A stretch of 64,000 nt of DNA from Flavobacterium gillisiae (GTDB taxonomy: Bacteria; Bacteroidota; Bacteroidia; Flavobacteriales; Flavobacteriaceae), in contig NZ_FNRD01000010.1 in the NCBI RefSeq assembly GCF_900107635.1, forward strand, positions 107,513 to 171,512, in the 5' to 3' direction. The notes under the pieces were generated by a model. The model had not been told where the DNA came from. It ran no database searches and saw only the letters and a list, made by a program, of their open reading frames with translations. This document shows positions 45,806 through 54,527 of this stretch, piece by piece (the stretch's first letter is position 1; every line of letters begins with the position of its first letter). A program made the translations under genes and the position numbers.

Positions 45806-48238
45806 TTATTTTAAAGTTTCGTTTTGTAGCATTCCCATTAATTCCATTGAAAAATTATCTCTTGCCTGGATGTAAGCTACTTTTGGATATATTGTAGCGC
45901 CCAGCTTTTTCTTTTCGAAAGTGGCTGAAAAGCCAAAGTCAATTTTTTTAAAGTTAGCTGTTCTCGCTCTTTTAATAGTCTGGTATAATAGTTGTCTATA
46001 AATTTGGAATTTTGAAGAGTAGGTATAATTCATTCCAATAAGGGCAGGAACGTAGGTGTGATCGGTATTTTTGTAACAAAACATTACCCCAACGATTTCC
46101 TGATAATTTTCTTCACTTTCCTTACTAGTTAAATAGAGTAGAATGAATTCCCAGTTAGGATGATTTATCATTTTGTTAAAGATCGTTATGGGATACGTAA
46201 AAGTATTAATAGCATGATTATTGTTTTTTACATTTTTATAAAGTTGGTAACATTGCTCCATTTCATCAGCAGTTAATTTTTCTTTAATTACTATATCAAA
46301 AGCTTTTTCAAACGGTCGTACCTCTTCAAAGAAATGTCTTCTGGAACGAGCGGAGAGTGTACTTGCAAATTCCTGAACAGATGCCCATTCTAATTTCTGA
46401 ATTTTAGCTGTTTCTGGCATATTGATTTTTAAAAAGCCATGGTTGTGGAAAACAGTGTCTAACAATATATCTGGGTCAAAATCTCTGAATACTAAAAAGT
46501 TTGCATCTAGCTCGTTGTATAGTGTGTCAACTTGATCGAGCAAAAGTTCCATCGCTTGGTTAGCTAATGGATGGGACTCGTTTCTGTAACAATGGGTTCC
46601 TTCGGTAAATAAGCAGCCCATTGCCAGCACTTTGGATGTGAGGTAAAGGGGATCTTGTTTTCTTGTTTTCTCCAATTGCAGGGATATTGATTCTGGAGCT
46701 AGCATGTCGTCTTTCCAGAGGCCGAACGTAAAAAAAGTAGCTAAAACAGCTGTATTCTCTTCATCTTTAACTATATAATAATAAAATTCCCAGTCATTCT
46801 CTGGACTACTTTGATTTGAAAAAGCATCTTCTAAAAATTTCAATCCGTCCCAGTCGAATACACTTTGTTTGCCTAATATTTCATTCCATATGCTTTTGTT
46901 GATCTTTTCTATGGAAGTTTCATGTTGCACTTTTAATGACGATTTACTCTTTTGTTTTTCAGGTACATATTTAGTCTCATTCCTGCCGAATGCACGATTT
47001 ATTTTATAGAGCGTGTTAGCTGTTTCTTCCAGTGCTACTGGCAAGTATTTCACCATCGCTTCTACTAGTGCTTTTATTTCTTCTTTTTGATTGTGCATCG
47101 AGAGCGTGATGCGTATTCCTGTGTTTTTTACTGGAACTGCTGGATAAATCGCAGGATTTACAAAAAAACCTTCTTGAAACAAACTTTGAACTAGTTTATA
47201 GGTAGTTATGGGCATTGCTGTTCCAAGAAAAAATACGGGTGAGTTATTTTGGACTATTATGGGCAAGGAGGTTTTAGAAAGTAAGTCGTTAAAGTGCTGT
47301 ATTTTCCCAGCCAGTTCTGCTTGTAATTCCTCAATTTCAGAAGAGAGATGAATGTCAGCAGCGGCTATTGCGGCAGCCACGGATGCTGGTTCTAGTTGGG
47401 CAGAGAAAGTAAGTGGACCACCAAAGTTTTTAATTTTTTCTCGTAGTTTTTGATCAGAACAGATTAAAACAGCTCCGCTGGCACCAAAGGTTTTGCTTAG
47501 TGTTCCCATAATCATCACGTTATGTGGCAGTTCTTTTAGAATACTTAGCACATATCCGGTTCCGTTTTTTCCTTTCCAACTCATACCGTGAACATCGTCG
47601 AAATACAAATACAATTGGGGATATTTTTTGCTTAATTCCATTAGTTGAGTCACTGGTGCAAAATCACCAAACATAGAGTAAACTCCGTCAGCCATGTACC
47701 AAATTCTTTTACATGTGGAGGAAAGTTTCTTTATTTGGTACTCGAGCATCTCCATATTATTGTGTCTAATCATCTCTACAGGAATCCCTCTAAGTTTTAG
47801 TAGCTGACAGGCATTTTGGACACTCCAATGCACCTGATGATCCAGAATAACCCCATCTTCATCCCTAACGGCCGTGGGGATTACGGCCATATGACCTAGG
47901 GTGCTATTTTTAGTTATGATAGGCGGTATGCCATACATTAACTCTAATTTATATTCTAGTTCTGCATATAAAGGATTAGATATGTATGATTTAGACAAAG
48001 GAAATTGAGTTCCGTATTTTTGTATTGCTACGATGGCAGCTTCTTTGAGGCGGTGGTCTTGTTCTAAACCGAGGTATCCAGTTGTTCCAAAATGGAACAT
48101 TTTTTTACCTTTTATGGTAATAGTTCTACCGTTTAAATAATCGTCTTCTGAATAAAGATGCAATACTCCTTCTTTTTTTGCTCCTGCGAATACTTCATCG
48201 ACAGTATCGATAAAGTTGTTGTGTTTAATTTTTGCCAT
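45806..48238 (-). CDS. Alpha-oxoamine synthase fused to a GNAT-like N-acyltransferase
   Basis: A two-domain protein of about 810 residues starting at ATG 48236-48238 (MAKIKHNNFIDTVDEVF). The N-terminal half is a PLP-dependent alpha-oxoamine synthase (BioF/Kbl/Spt/CqsA class): FGTTGYLGLEQDHR, YGTQFPLSKSYISNPLYAELE, DDVHGMSWKG, and the lysine in MGTLSKTFGASGA. The C-terminal half resembles the PF04339/PF13480 group of acyl-CoA N-acyltransferases (RRHFFEEVRPFEKA, KKIDFGFS). An oxoamine synthase condenses an acyl-CoA with an amino acid; a fused N-acyltransferase would suit N-acylated long-chain-base lipids (sulfonolipid/ceramide-like) or a small signal. The frame is open upstream to 48397, but that part encodes the promoter repeats and was excluded. 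Confidence 0.8.
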   Translation of the reverse strand: MAKIKHNNFIDTVDEVFAGAKKEGVLHLYSEDDYLNGRTITIKGKKMFHFGTTGYLGLEQDHRLKEAAIVAIQKYGTQFPLSKSYISNPLYAELEYKLELMYGIPPIITKNSTLGHMAVIPTAVRDEDGVILDHQVHWSVQNACQLLKLRGIPVEMIRHNNMEMLEYQIKKLSSTCKRIWYMADGVYSMFGDFAPVTQLMELSKKYPQLYLYFDDVHGMSWKGKNGTGYVLSILKELPHNVMIMGTLSKTFGASGAVLICSDQKLREKIKNFGGPLTFSAQLEPASVAAAIAAADIHLSSEIEELQAELAGKIQHFNDLLSKTSLPIIVQNNSPVFFLGTAMPITTYKLVQSLFQEGFFVNPAIYPAVPVKNTGIRITLSMHNQKEEIKALVEAMVKYLPVALEETANTLYKINRAFGRNETKYVPEKQKSKSSLKVQHETSIEKINKSIWNEILGKQSVFDWDGLKFLEDAFSNQSSPENDWEFYYYIVKDEENTAVLATFFTFGLWKDDMLAPESISLQLEKTRKQDPLYLTSKVLAMGCLFTEGTHCYRNESHPLANQAMELLLDQVDTLYNELDANFLVFRDFDPDILLDTVFHNHGFLKINMPETAKIQKLEWASVQEFASTLSARSRRHFFEEVRPFEKAFDIVIKEKLTADEMEQCYQLYKNVKNNNHAINTFTYPITIFNKMINHPNWEFILLYLTSKESEENYQEIVGVMFCYKNTDHTYVPALIGMNYTYSSKFQIYRQLLYQTIKRARTANFKKIDFGFSATFEKKKLGATIYPKVAYIQARDNFSMELMGMLQNETLK

Positions 48239-48326
48239 TTGTTTATTTTTAGTTGACCTATTGTTTAAAGCGCTAAAATTCAACATAATAAATGAAGTTT
48301 TTTTCATGTTATTATAGAATGCTCCT

Positions 48327-48358
48327 GAATTGACAACTAAATATCCCGAATTGACAAC
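48327..48358 (-). promoter_or_regulatory. Direct-repeat regulatory site 1 (21-bp spacing)
   Basis: On the + strand GAATTGACAAC occurs at 48327-48337 and 48348-48358, exactly 21 bp apart, with a degenerate third copy (TAATTGACATG) at 48388. On the minus strand this is GTTGTCAATTCGGG followed by TAGTTGTCAATTC, about 90-120 bp before the synthase ATG. The same paired motif is found at 60426 and 63558. Spacing of two helical turns suggests a dimeric activator. Confidence 0.7.
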
Positions 48359-48452
48359 AAAATACGTAAATAACAATAAATAATCCTTAATTGACATGTG
48401 TAATGAGTGGTAATCTATATATTTTTGTTAATTATTTAAAAATTCGTAAAAC

Positions 48453-48842
48453 ATGATTGCAGCCCATGATTTTTATGAGAATCCATCTGCGAAATTTTGG
48501 ATTACCGATGGGATTCTCTTTTTCCAATATAAGAACAATACAATTATTGATCTTAAAGTCGCTCAACTTGTTGTGACTGATCGCATCCATTTTCAACGTG
48601 AACGGGCTTACCCCATTTTATGTGATCTGCGAGGCGTAGTTAGTACAGATAAGGCCGGTAGGGATTATTTAGCACAATTTGGTTCTGTATTAGCGACTGC
48701 TGTTGGCTTGGTTGTACATGAAAGACTTCTGTTTGCTATAAGTAATTTTTATTTAGAAGTAAATAAGCCTTCGGTCCCTACTCAGATTTTTTCTACTGAT
48801 ATTGATGCGTTACGGTATTTGCGGGAGTTTAAAGGAGGTTAG
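48453..48842 (+). CDS. Small STAS/SpoIIAA-like protein (DUF7793-like)
   Basis: A 129-residue soluble protein: MIAAHDFYENPSAKFWITDG, ILFFQYKNNTIIDLKVAQLVV, RAYPILCDLRGVVSTDKAGRDYL and FSTDIDALRYLREF. Length, alternating beta/alpha pattern and the DLRGV segment at the usual regulatory-serine loop position suggest a STAS-like (anti-sigma-factor-antagonist) fold; in Flavobacteria this family appears as DUF7793. It is divergent from the oxoamine synthase and shares its promoter region with direct-repeat site 1. It is followed by the AraC regulator after a low-complexity 110-bp gap. Confidence 0.65.
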   Translation: MIAAHDFYENPSAKFWITDGILFFQYKNNTIIDLKVAQLVVTDRIHFQRERAYPILCDLRGVVSTDKAGRDYLAQFGSVLATAVGLVVHERLLFAISNFYLEVNKPSVPTQIFSTDIDALRYLREFKGG

Positions 48843-48952
48843 TACTTAGTCATTAGTACCTAGTATTTAGTACGTAGTGATTAGCTTTTAATGAAAATTA
48901 GAAAGTATGTAGCAGCAAATAAATGGCGAGACAATAAAAAAAAAGACTTATT

Positions 48953-49882
48953 ATGGATGAAATTTATAATCAAAGACGGATTGTTAGTATTCACCAAATG
49001 CTCTTTGAAATGGCGAGAGGTAACTTTAACAGTCGGATCCCAGAAAGTAAGGAAAAGGACGAATTAGAAACTGTTGTCGTTTTAATCAATATGGTTGCGG
49101 AGGAAATAAAAGGGTCCCTTTTTGAATTTGTTAATACCCATAATACTCAAGATTTTGTTACACAAAGCACTTTGACGCTAGATAGCAATTACATGATTAG
49201 CAGTTTAACATCAGAGATTATTCTTTTTTTAGGTTATGGAGAAAACGAATTGATTGGTCAGCCTTTATCTGCTATAATTAGCCGTACTTCATTCGATCAC
49301 ATTCACAAAATTTTTGATGGCGGTATTCAATTACCTGCAGTTGTCGCTGTAGATTTTATTACCAAAACTCAGTTGTCTCTTGTTGTTTCTTGCAGTGTGG
49401 GTCAATTGATTCCTCGTTCTGAAATTATATTAAATCTTGTTATTCCACGTCATCTTGATACTTATCACGCCACGGTTGCTAAAAATGGAGATGAAAAACA
49501 AATTAAACCTAGAAAAGTTGATGCTTTTTTGATTCAGAAACTGTATGATTATATCTTAGCAAATCTTGATGCACCACTACCTTCATTACAAGTACTTGCG
49601 CAAAAATTTGGAACCAATGAGTATAAATTAAAAGCGGGTTTTCGTCATTTTTTCAAAACAAGTATTTATAAATTTTATAATGAGGAACGTTTGAAAAAAG
49701 CTTATTTCATGGTTGAACATACGGTAATCCCTTTAAAAAATATTTCAGTGATGAACGGTTTTAATAATTATTCTAATTTTTCAAAATCCTTTAAGAAACG
49801 TTTTGGTTTTTCTCCTTATGAACTGAAGCGAAATGAAGATAGTCTTACGTCTTCGAGAGAAGAGCCTGATTGTATTTCTTAA
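48953..49882 (+). CDS. PAS-domain AraC-family transcriptional regulator
   Basis: A 309-residue regulator. The N-terminal region (MLFEMARGNFNSRIPESKEK, DELETVVVLINMVAEEI) resembles a HAMP-like helical linker without a membrane segment. A PAS domain follows (about 70-165; LGYGENELIGQPLSAIIS). The AraC double helix-turn-helix is at the C-terminus (about 205-295; LPSLQVLAQKFGTNEYKLK, NISVMNGFNNYSNFSKSF, FGFSPYEL). It lies next to the STAS-like gene and the oxoamine synthase, so it is a candidate for the protein that binds the 21-bp direct repeats or senses the synthase product. Confidence 0.85.
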   Translation: MDEIYNQRRIVSIHQMLFEMARGNFNSRIPESKEKDELETVVVLINMVAEEIKGSLFEFVNTHNTQDFVTQSTLTLDSNYMISSLTSEIILFLGYGENELIGQPLSAIISRTSFDHIHKIFDGGIQLPAVVAVDFITKTQLSLVVSCSVGQLIPRSEIILNLVIPRHLDTYHATVAKNGDEKQIKPRKVDAFLIQKLYDYILANLDAPLPSLQVLAQKFGTNEYKLKAGFRHFFKTSIYKFYNEERLKKAYFMVEHTVIPLKNISVMNGFNNYSNFSKSFKKRFGFSPYELKRNEDSLTSSREEPDCIS

Positions 49883-50072
49883 AATATAATGTGATTTAAT
49901 TGTTGTAGTAAAAGCAGTTTTTGAAGAAAGTAAACCTTACAGGTTTATTAATAATCCCATACGTTCTATAATATTTAAGTAATCCGTTATAGTCAAATTT
50001 TGCTCCCGTAAAGACAAGTGTTTTTATTTTGAAATTCAGAAATTTGCTTTATAGAATTTAAAATATAACGCT

Positions 50073-51542
50073 ATGAAACTGAATGTTAGAATGCAAAAGG
50101 TGATTTTAGAGCTAATTTGTCTGCTGTATATTTTACTGTTTGTCTATGCAGCGGTAAGCAAGCTATTGGATTTTGAAAATTTTCAGGTGCAGCTGGGGCA
50201 ATCTCCATTATTGAGTGCGTTTGCAGGTCCGATTTCTTACATAGTTTTGATTGTTGAGTTCAGTATCTCTATAATGTTAGTAATTCCTAAAATGCGACGA
50301 ACAGGTTTGTTTTGTGCGTTCTTGTTGATGCTTGTTTTTACCGCTTACATTGTAATTATTTTGAATTACAGTTCCTTTGTTCCTTGTTCTTGTGGTGGTA
50401 TTCTAGAAAAAATGGGATGGACTGAGCATTTAATTTTCAATATCGCATTTACTGTTTTAGCCTTAGTTGGGTATTTGGCAGAACGACGAAACACGAAGAC
50501 TTATACTTTAGTAATTTCTGGTAGTTTCTTTTCTATCCTCCTTGTTTTTATACTATATATTATTTCTGAAAGAGTACTTCATCATCAAAATCCCTTCGTG
50601 AGAAGGTTTGATCGTGGTGTAGTAGAAAAGACGGCTCAAACGGATTTACAAATGTACAACGCCTACTTTGCTGGTTCTGGGAATGGCAAAGTATTTTTAA
50701 GCAACACAAATACACCCTTAGTTGTCTATGAATGGGATAATAGATTAAAGCGTCTAATAAAACATATTATCAGCATTGATCACGACAAATATCCATTTCG
50801 TTCTGTCCAACTCAAGGTCGTGCCTCCTTATTTCTTTGTTTTTGATGGAACAGTACCAGTGATTTTTCGGGGAAAAGTAAGTGACTGGAAAGCATTTCAA
50901 ATTATGATTGGAAACTATTATTTTTCAAAAATAGTGGTTATGGATAGTTTAAATATTGCATTTCGGGCTCAAGATCGTTATTCTAAAGAAAATATTTTGG
51001 GGAAGTTCAGTTTTTCAAAAGAAATGAACGTAACACTTATTAATAACATTCTGCAGAAACAAAAAGATGGTGTTTTTGATACCGATGGAACTATGTCGTA
51101 TGACCCGATACTGAAAAATTTAATTTATCTCTATTATTATAGAAATCAGTTTATAGTAACTAATCAGCATTTAAAACTTGCTTACAGGGGAAATACTATT
51201 GACACCACCACACGTGCTGCAATCAAAGTCAATTATTTCAAGGAGTCAGGAGAACGTAAACCTTCGACCCCAGCTGTAACGATCAATAAATATAGTGCTT
51301 CATATGGAAGGTATCTTTTTGTTAACTCAGGACTTCGGGGGAAATTTGAACCACTTGATTTATGGAAAACTTCATCTGTTATCGATATATACGATCTAAA
51401 AAACAAAACCTATGTTTCGAGCTTTTATGCTTATGACATTGGAGAAGACAAGGTTTCTGATATCATGGTAAATTCAGAAGGAATTTATATCATTATTGGT
51501 AAAACATTACAAAAATATAGGCTGCATAAGAACTTTAACTAG
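50073..51542 (+). CDS. MauE/DoxX-like membrane protein with large periplasmic C-terminal domain
   Basis: A 489-residue protein. The first ~165 residues hold about five membrane helices of the MauE/DoxX type, including AAVSKLLDFENFQ and the CxC motif FVPCSCGGILEKMGW (about 108-122). The remaining ~310 residues are soluble and beta-rich without recognised motifs. MauE-type proteins support disulfide formation or maturation of exported redox proteins. The gene sits directly upstream of a cysteine-containing exported peptide (51630) and opposite a SusC/SusD/peptidase operon, which suggests a maturation or sensing role for that peptide. The function of the C-terminal domain is unknown. Confidence 0.72.
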   Translation: MKLNVRMQKVILELICLLYILLFVYAAVSKLLDFENFQVQLGQSPLLSAFAGPISYIVLIVEFSISIMLVIPKMRRTGLFCAFLLMLVFTAYIVIILNYSSFVPCSCGGILEKMGWTEHLIFNIAFTVLALVGYLAERRNTKTYTLVISGSFFSILLVFILYIISERVLHHQNPFVRRFDRGVVEKTAQTDLQMYNAYFAGSGNGKVFLSNTNTPLVVYEWDNRLKRLIKHIISIDHDKYPFRSVQLKVVPPYFFVFDGTVPVIFRGKVSDWKAFQIMIGNYYFSKIVVMDSLNIAFRAQDRYSKENILGKFSFSKEMNVTLINNILQKQKDGVFDTDGTMSYDPILKNLIYLYYYRNQFIVTNQHLKLAYRGNTIDTTTRAAIKVNYFKESGERKPSTPAVTINKYSASYGRYLFVNSGLRGKFEPLDLWKTSSVIDIYDLKNKTYVSSFYAYDIGEDKVSDIMVNSEGIYIIIGKTLQKYRLHKNFN

Positions 51543-51629
51543 TCTAGGCCTAATTGTATACTGCAGTATCAGGATAAGATCGAAAACCTGTTAATAGAGT
51601 AGATCACAACTATTTAATTTTTATTAATT

Positions 51630-51908
51630 ATGAAATCTTCCATTTTAAGAATGTTGGCCCTTCCAGTGGCCGCTTTCGCTCTTGCTAGTGCAGGAGCCTT
51701 GAGTACTAGCTCGACAAGTAGTAGCCCGGTAAAACCACCGATTATTGGCTATGTTCATGCAACCAGTAGCTCATCATGTGAGTCGCGTAATGTGAACTGT
51801 TCCAGTAATCCTGGTGCAACCTGTATGTCTGCCGATGCGACACCACTTCCAGTGTGGAAGTACAATGCATTAGGTACTGCCTGCGACCAACAGTTGTTTA
51901 AACCATAA
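51630..51908 (+). CDS. DUF6520-like small exported cysteine-containing peptide
   Basis: A 92-residue precursor. The N-terminal 24 residues form a signal sequence (MKSSILRMLALPVAAFALAS). A Ser/Thr-rich linker (STSSTSSSPVKPP) follows, then a C-terminal segment with four cysteines (SCESRNVNC, then GATC and TACDQQL) and the motif WKYNALGTAC. Size, signal, cysteine layout and the NALG motif match the DUF6520 family of Bacteroidota. It lies 87 bp after the MauE-like gene and is followed by a strong terminator. Whether the mature peptide is a signal, a scavenging factor or a structural peptide is not known. Confidence 0.75.
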   Translation: MKSSILRMLALPVAAFALASAGALSTSSTSSSPVKPPIIGYVHATSSSSCESRNVNCSSNPGATCMSADATPLPVWKYNALGTACDQQLFKP

Positions 51909-51926
51909 ACTGTTAGTTTCTAAATG

Positions 51927-51961
51927 CAAATGCAGTTCGTAAGAACTGCATTTGTTTTTTT
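51927..51961 (+). terminator. Rho-independent terminator after the DUF6520-like gene
   Basis: CAAATGCAGTTC (51927-51938), loop GTAA, GAACTGCATTTG (51943-51954), then seven T residues. The stem is perfect over 12 bp. It ends at the 3' end of the convergent peptidase gene, and the hairpin could also stop transcripts from that side, although no T-run follows on the minus strand. Confidence 0.92.
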
Positions 51962-54527
51962 AGTATTGTTGATCCATCCATCCACTGGAGGGTAAATTTT
52001 TCAAGTAATGATCGAACCAAGCCTTTACCTTTAGGCTTAGATCTTTTTGGTTATCCGGGCTACTTAATACATGTCCTTCGTCAGGATATAGCAGCAAGGT
52101 TGTTTGTTTTTTCATCCGTCGTAATGCAAGGTAAAAGGTCATACTTTGTTGCCATGGTACAACACGATCGTTTTTACCAGAATAAGATAACAGTGGAGTA
52201 CTTACATTATTCACGTTGAGAATTGGCGAGTTAAGAAGATAAGATTTAGGATCAAGATGGTATGGCTTCGTCATCCGAAATTGTTGGTCTTCAAATCGCC
52301 ACATTTCGGGTTTTTCTAAATCTTGACTCATGCTGTAGTACCAATTTACAGTATCGGAAATACCTGAGCCTGCAATTGCTGCTGCGAATACATTTGTATG
52401 TGTAATCGTGAAAAATGTCTCGTAACCACCAAAAGAATGTCCCATCAAACCGATGGCTTTTGGATTGGCGATCCCTTCATCTACCAACATTTTAGTCAGA
52501 TCTATAAGTGATCGTGCAGCAGAAACACCAGCGTTGTTGGATTCATAGTTCAAGTCAGGTAGAACCACGCAATATCCGTCTGCTGCCTGTGTAGTAATGT
52601 TGTATCCTTCTGGGTTCCTCCATGTAGGATTCACGAAATGATGCAGTTCTGGAGACATATCTTCGTAAATATGCACAATTACTGGATATTTTTTATTCGC
52701 GTCGTAATTTGGAGGAAGGAATAATGCCGCAGGCTTTTCAACTCCCATTGTGCGATAGGTGATCATTTTGGAAAAAGGCCAGTTGTATTTTTTTATTTTA
52801 GGGTTACTTTCAAATAAAACAGTTCGTTTCCCTTTTACCAATGCAATTGCGCGTGTTGGCATATCAAAACTTTGCTCCCTAAAGATATCGATTCCTGATG
52901 CATACACTAACTCATCTATGCAATTATTATCAAATATTAACTTTTGTAATTTGTTATCTTTGAGTGTATAATAACCAGATACTCCATCCTTTTCACGGTA
53001 TGCCTTTAAATATAGTTGTTTATTAATGTCAATAGGATCAGGATCCGTTTTTCCTGGATTGCCAGCTGAAATGGCTAGTCGAAAGCGAATGCCTTTTTCT
53101 TTGCCATCGGTAAGCCTTATCGCAAATGATTTTGTAATTCCTACTTCCCATAGGTCGAAACGATCATAAAGAAATACGGAACTATTGTCTGTTGAAAATC
53201 CTGCAATGCCGTACACTCTTGGTTCAGAATTATAATCGTTAGGGTCTGATTCCCAAATAGAAAGTCCTGTTGTTGTAAGTGCACTCGAAGAGTCCTTTAA
53301 AACATTATAAGCATACCAAGAATTGTTGTCATAATAGATGAGATATTTGCCATCTGGAGTTGCCTGTATATCGTTTGCAGCACCTGGCAGTTGATGAAAT
53401 AGTAAAGTCCTTTTTTGCGCTTCGATATCTAAAAGGTAATAATCTCGTGGTGCCTCTTCTTTAAATTGTGGCTCGTAACTTTGAGGATTACTAAGCAGAG
53501 CATATTTGCCATCACCAAAAACACGTGCATAAGGCAAGATATTATCTCCAATTACACTAGCTTTTTTTTCTTCAAGCATCCATACTGACGCTTTAGGAAC
53601 GTTTTTCCATCCATCAAGTTGAACTTCTAAGTTATGAGTCCACTTATCACTACTATTCCAAATTTCGACAGCATGGTTTTTAGTGTACGAATTATTTTTA
53701 CGTTGGATTGCAAAAAAGACCTTCTTACCGTCGTTAGATATCCAGTGACGGTAAATTCCTGCAGTTGTAATTGAAATAGTGTCCGTAACATTAAGAGATT
53801 GTTGTGGTATTATGCTACTCAGCTTGTTTTTTACCAAGTCATAATGAAATATTGATGTGAGCCTATCCTCATTCAAATCTGAACCTAAGAAGGAAACGGC
53901 AGTTCCTTCTTTGTTCCAGACTAAGTTTTGCAATTCTCCTCTCTTTCTAAAAATTACCGTATTCTTTGTTTTTTTTCCTCGATAATCAACGATACCGACA
54001 AAACTGGAATCTTGAAGTTTTCGATTGTATAGCAAAGTGTTTTTAGTTAATGTGTACTCCACTACATCAGGAATTTCTAGTGCTATCTGCCCGCTTAAAG
54101 TTCTTACCTTTAAGCTTGACGCCTTATTTTCTGAGCGCGACAAGATTGCAATTGCTTTGTTAGAAAAAAAATTAAAACGTACTCCTGCATCATAAGAAGT
54201 ACTATTATTAGCTAGATTCATCACCGCAACTTTTCCTTCTGTAATGCAGGCAAAATATTCGCCTTCGAATGCGGGTTCAATACCTTTGGGAAAGGCAAAC
54301 TGCTTTGTATTATTTGTACTTCTCAGGTATAAAGTATCCTGGCCACTCTCATAGATCATACTTAAGGCTACCCATTTACCATCTTTTGAGATTTTGCCAA
54401 GGCGCAACGTACCCCATTGCCCGTAGTCACTTTCGGTCAAGTCAGTTTTTACCAATTGTCCAAAAACTGGATAGGCTACAAGCAGACAAAATAAATTGAT
54501 CCAAATAAATTTCATTGTACGAGTCAT
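51960..54527 (-). CDS. S9-family prolyl-oligopeptidase-like exported peptidase
   Basis: An 855-residue serine peptidase with a signal peptide (FIWINLFCLLVAYPVFGQ). Residues ~30-600 form a WD/beta-propeller-like region, and the C-terminal alpha/beta-hydrolase domain holds the catalytic triad: serine in GHSFGGYE (about 698), aspartate in SYSGKNDRVVPW and histidine in YPDEGHVLSS. Such enzymes cleave short peptides. The start codon overlaps the SusD stop (TAATG), making it the third gene of a susC-susD-peptidase operon, and it converges on the DUF6520-like peptide gene. A role in trimming imported or exported peptides follows from that context. A start four codons later is possible. Confidence 0.88.
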   Translation of the reverse strand: MTRTMKFIWINLFCLLVAYPVFGQLVKTDLTESDYGQWGTLRLGKISKDGKWVALSMIYESGQDTLYLRSTNNTKQFAFPKGIEPAFEGEYFACITEGKVAVMNLANNSTSYDAGVRFNFFSNKAIAILSRSENKASSLKVRTLSGQIALEIPDVVEYTLTKNTLLYNRKLQDSSFVGIVDYRGKKTKNTVIFRKRGELQNLVWNKEGTAVSFLGSDLNEDRLTSIFHYDLVKNKLSSIIPQQSLNVTDTISITTAGIYRHWISNDGKKVFFAIQRKNNSYTKNHAVEIWNSSDKWTHNLEVQLDGWKNVPKASVWMLEEKKASVIGDNILPYARVFGDGKYALLSNPQSYEPQFKEEAPRDYYLLDIEAQKRTLLFHQLPGAANDIQATPDGKYLIYYDNNSWYAYNVLKDSSSALTTTGLSIWESDPNDYNSEPRVYGIAGFSTDNSSVFLYDRFDLWEVGITKSFAIRLTDGKEKGIRFRLAISAGNPGKTDPDPIDINKQLYLKAYREKDGVSGYYTLKDNKLQKLIFDNNCIDELVYASGIDIFREQSFDMPTRAIALVKGKRTVLFESNPKIKKYNWPFSKMITYRTMGVEKPAALFLPPNYDANKKYPVIVHIYEDMSPELHHFVNPTWRNPEGYNITTQAADGYCVVLPDLNYESNNAGVSAARSLIDLTKMLVDEGIANPKAIGLMGHSFGGYETFFTITHTNVFAAAIAGSGISDTVNWYYSMSQDLEKPEMWRFEDQQFRMTKPYHLDPKSYLLNSPILNVNNVSTPLLSYSGKNDRVVPWQQSMTFYLALRRMKKQTTLLLYPDEGHVLSSPDNQKDLSLKVKAWFDHYLKNLPSSGWMDQQY

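Noticed and set aside
48239..48397. N-terminal extension of the oxoamine synthase from 48397
   Set aside because: The extension translates as NSGYLVVNSG because it covers the 21-bp direct repeats, a regulatory element; the conserved protein begins at 48238.
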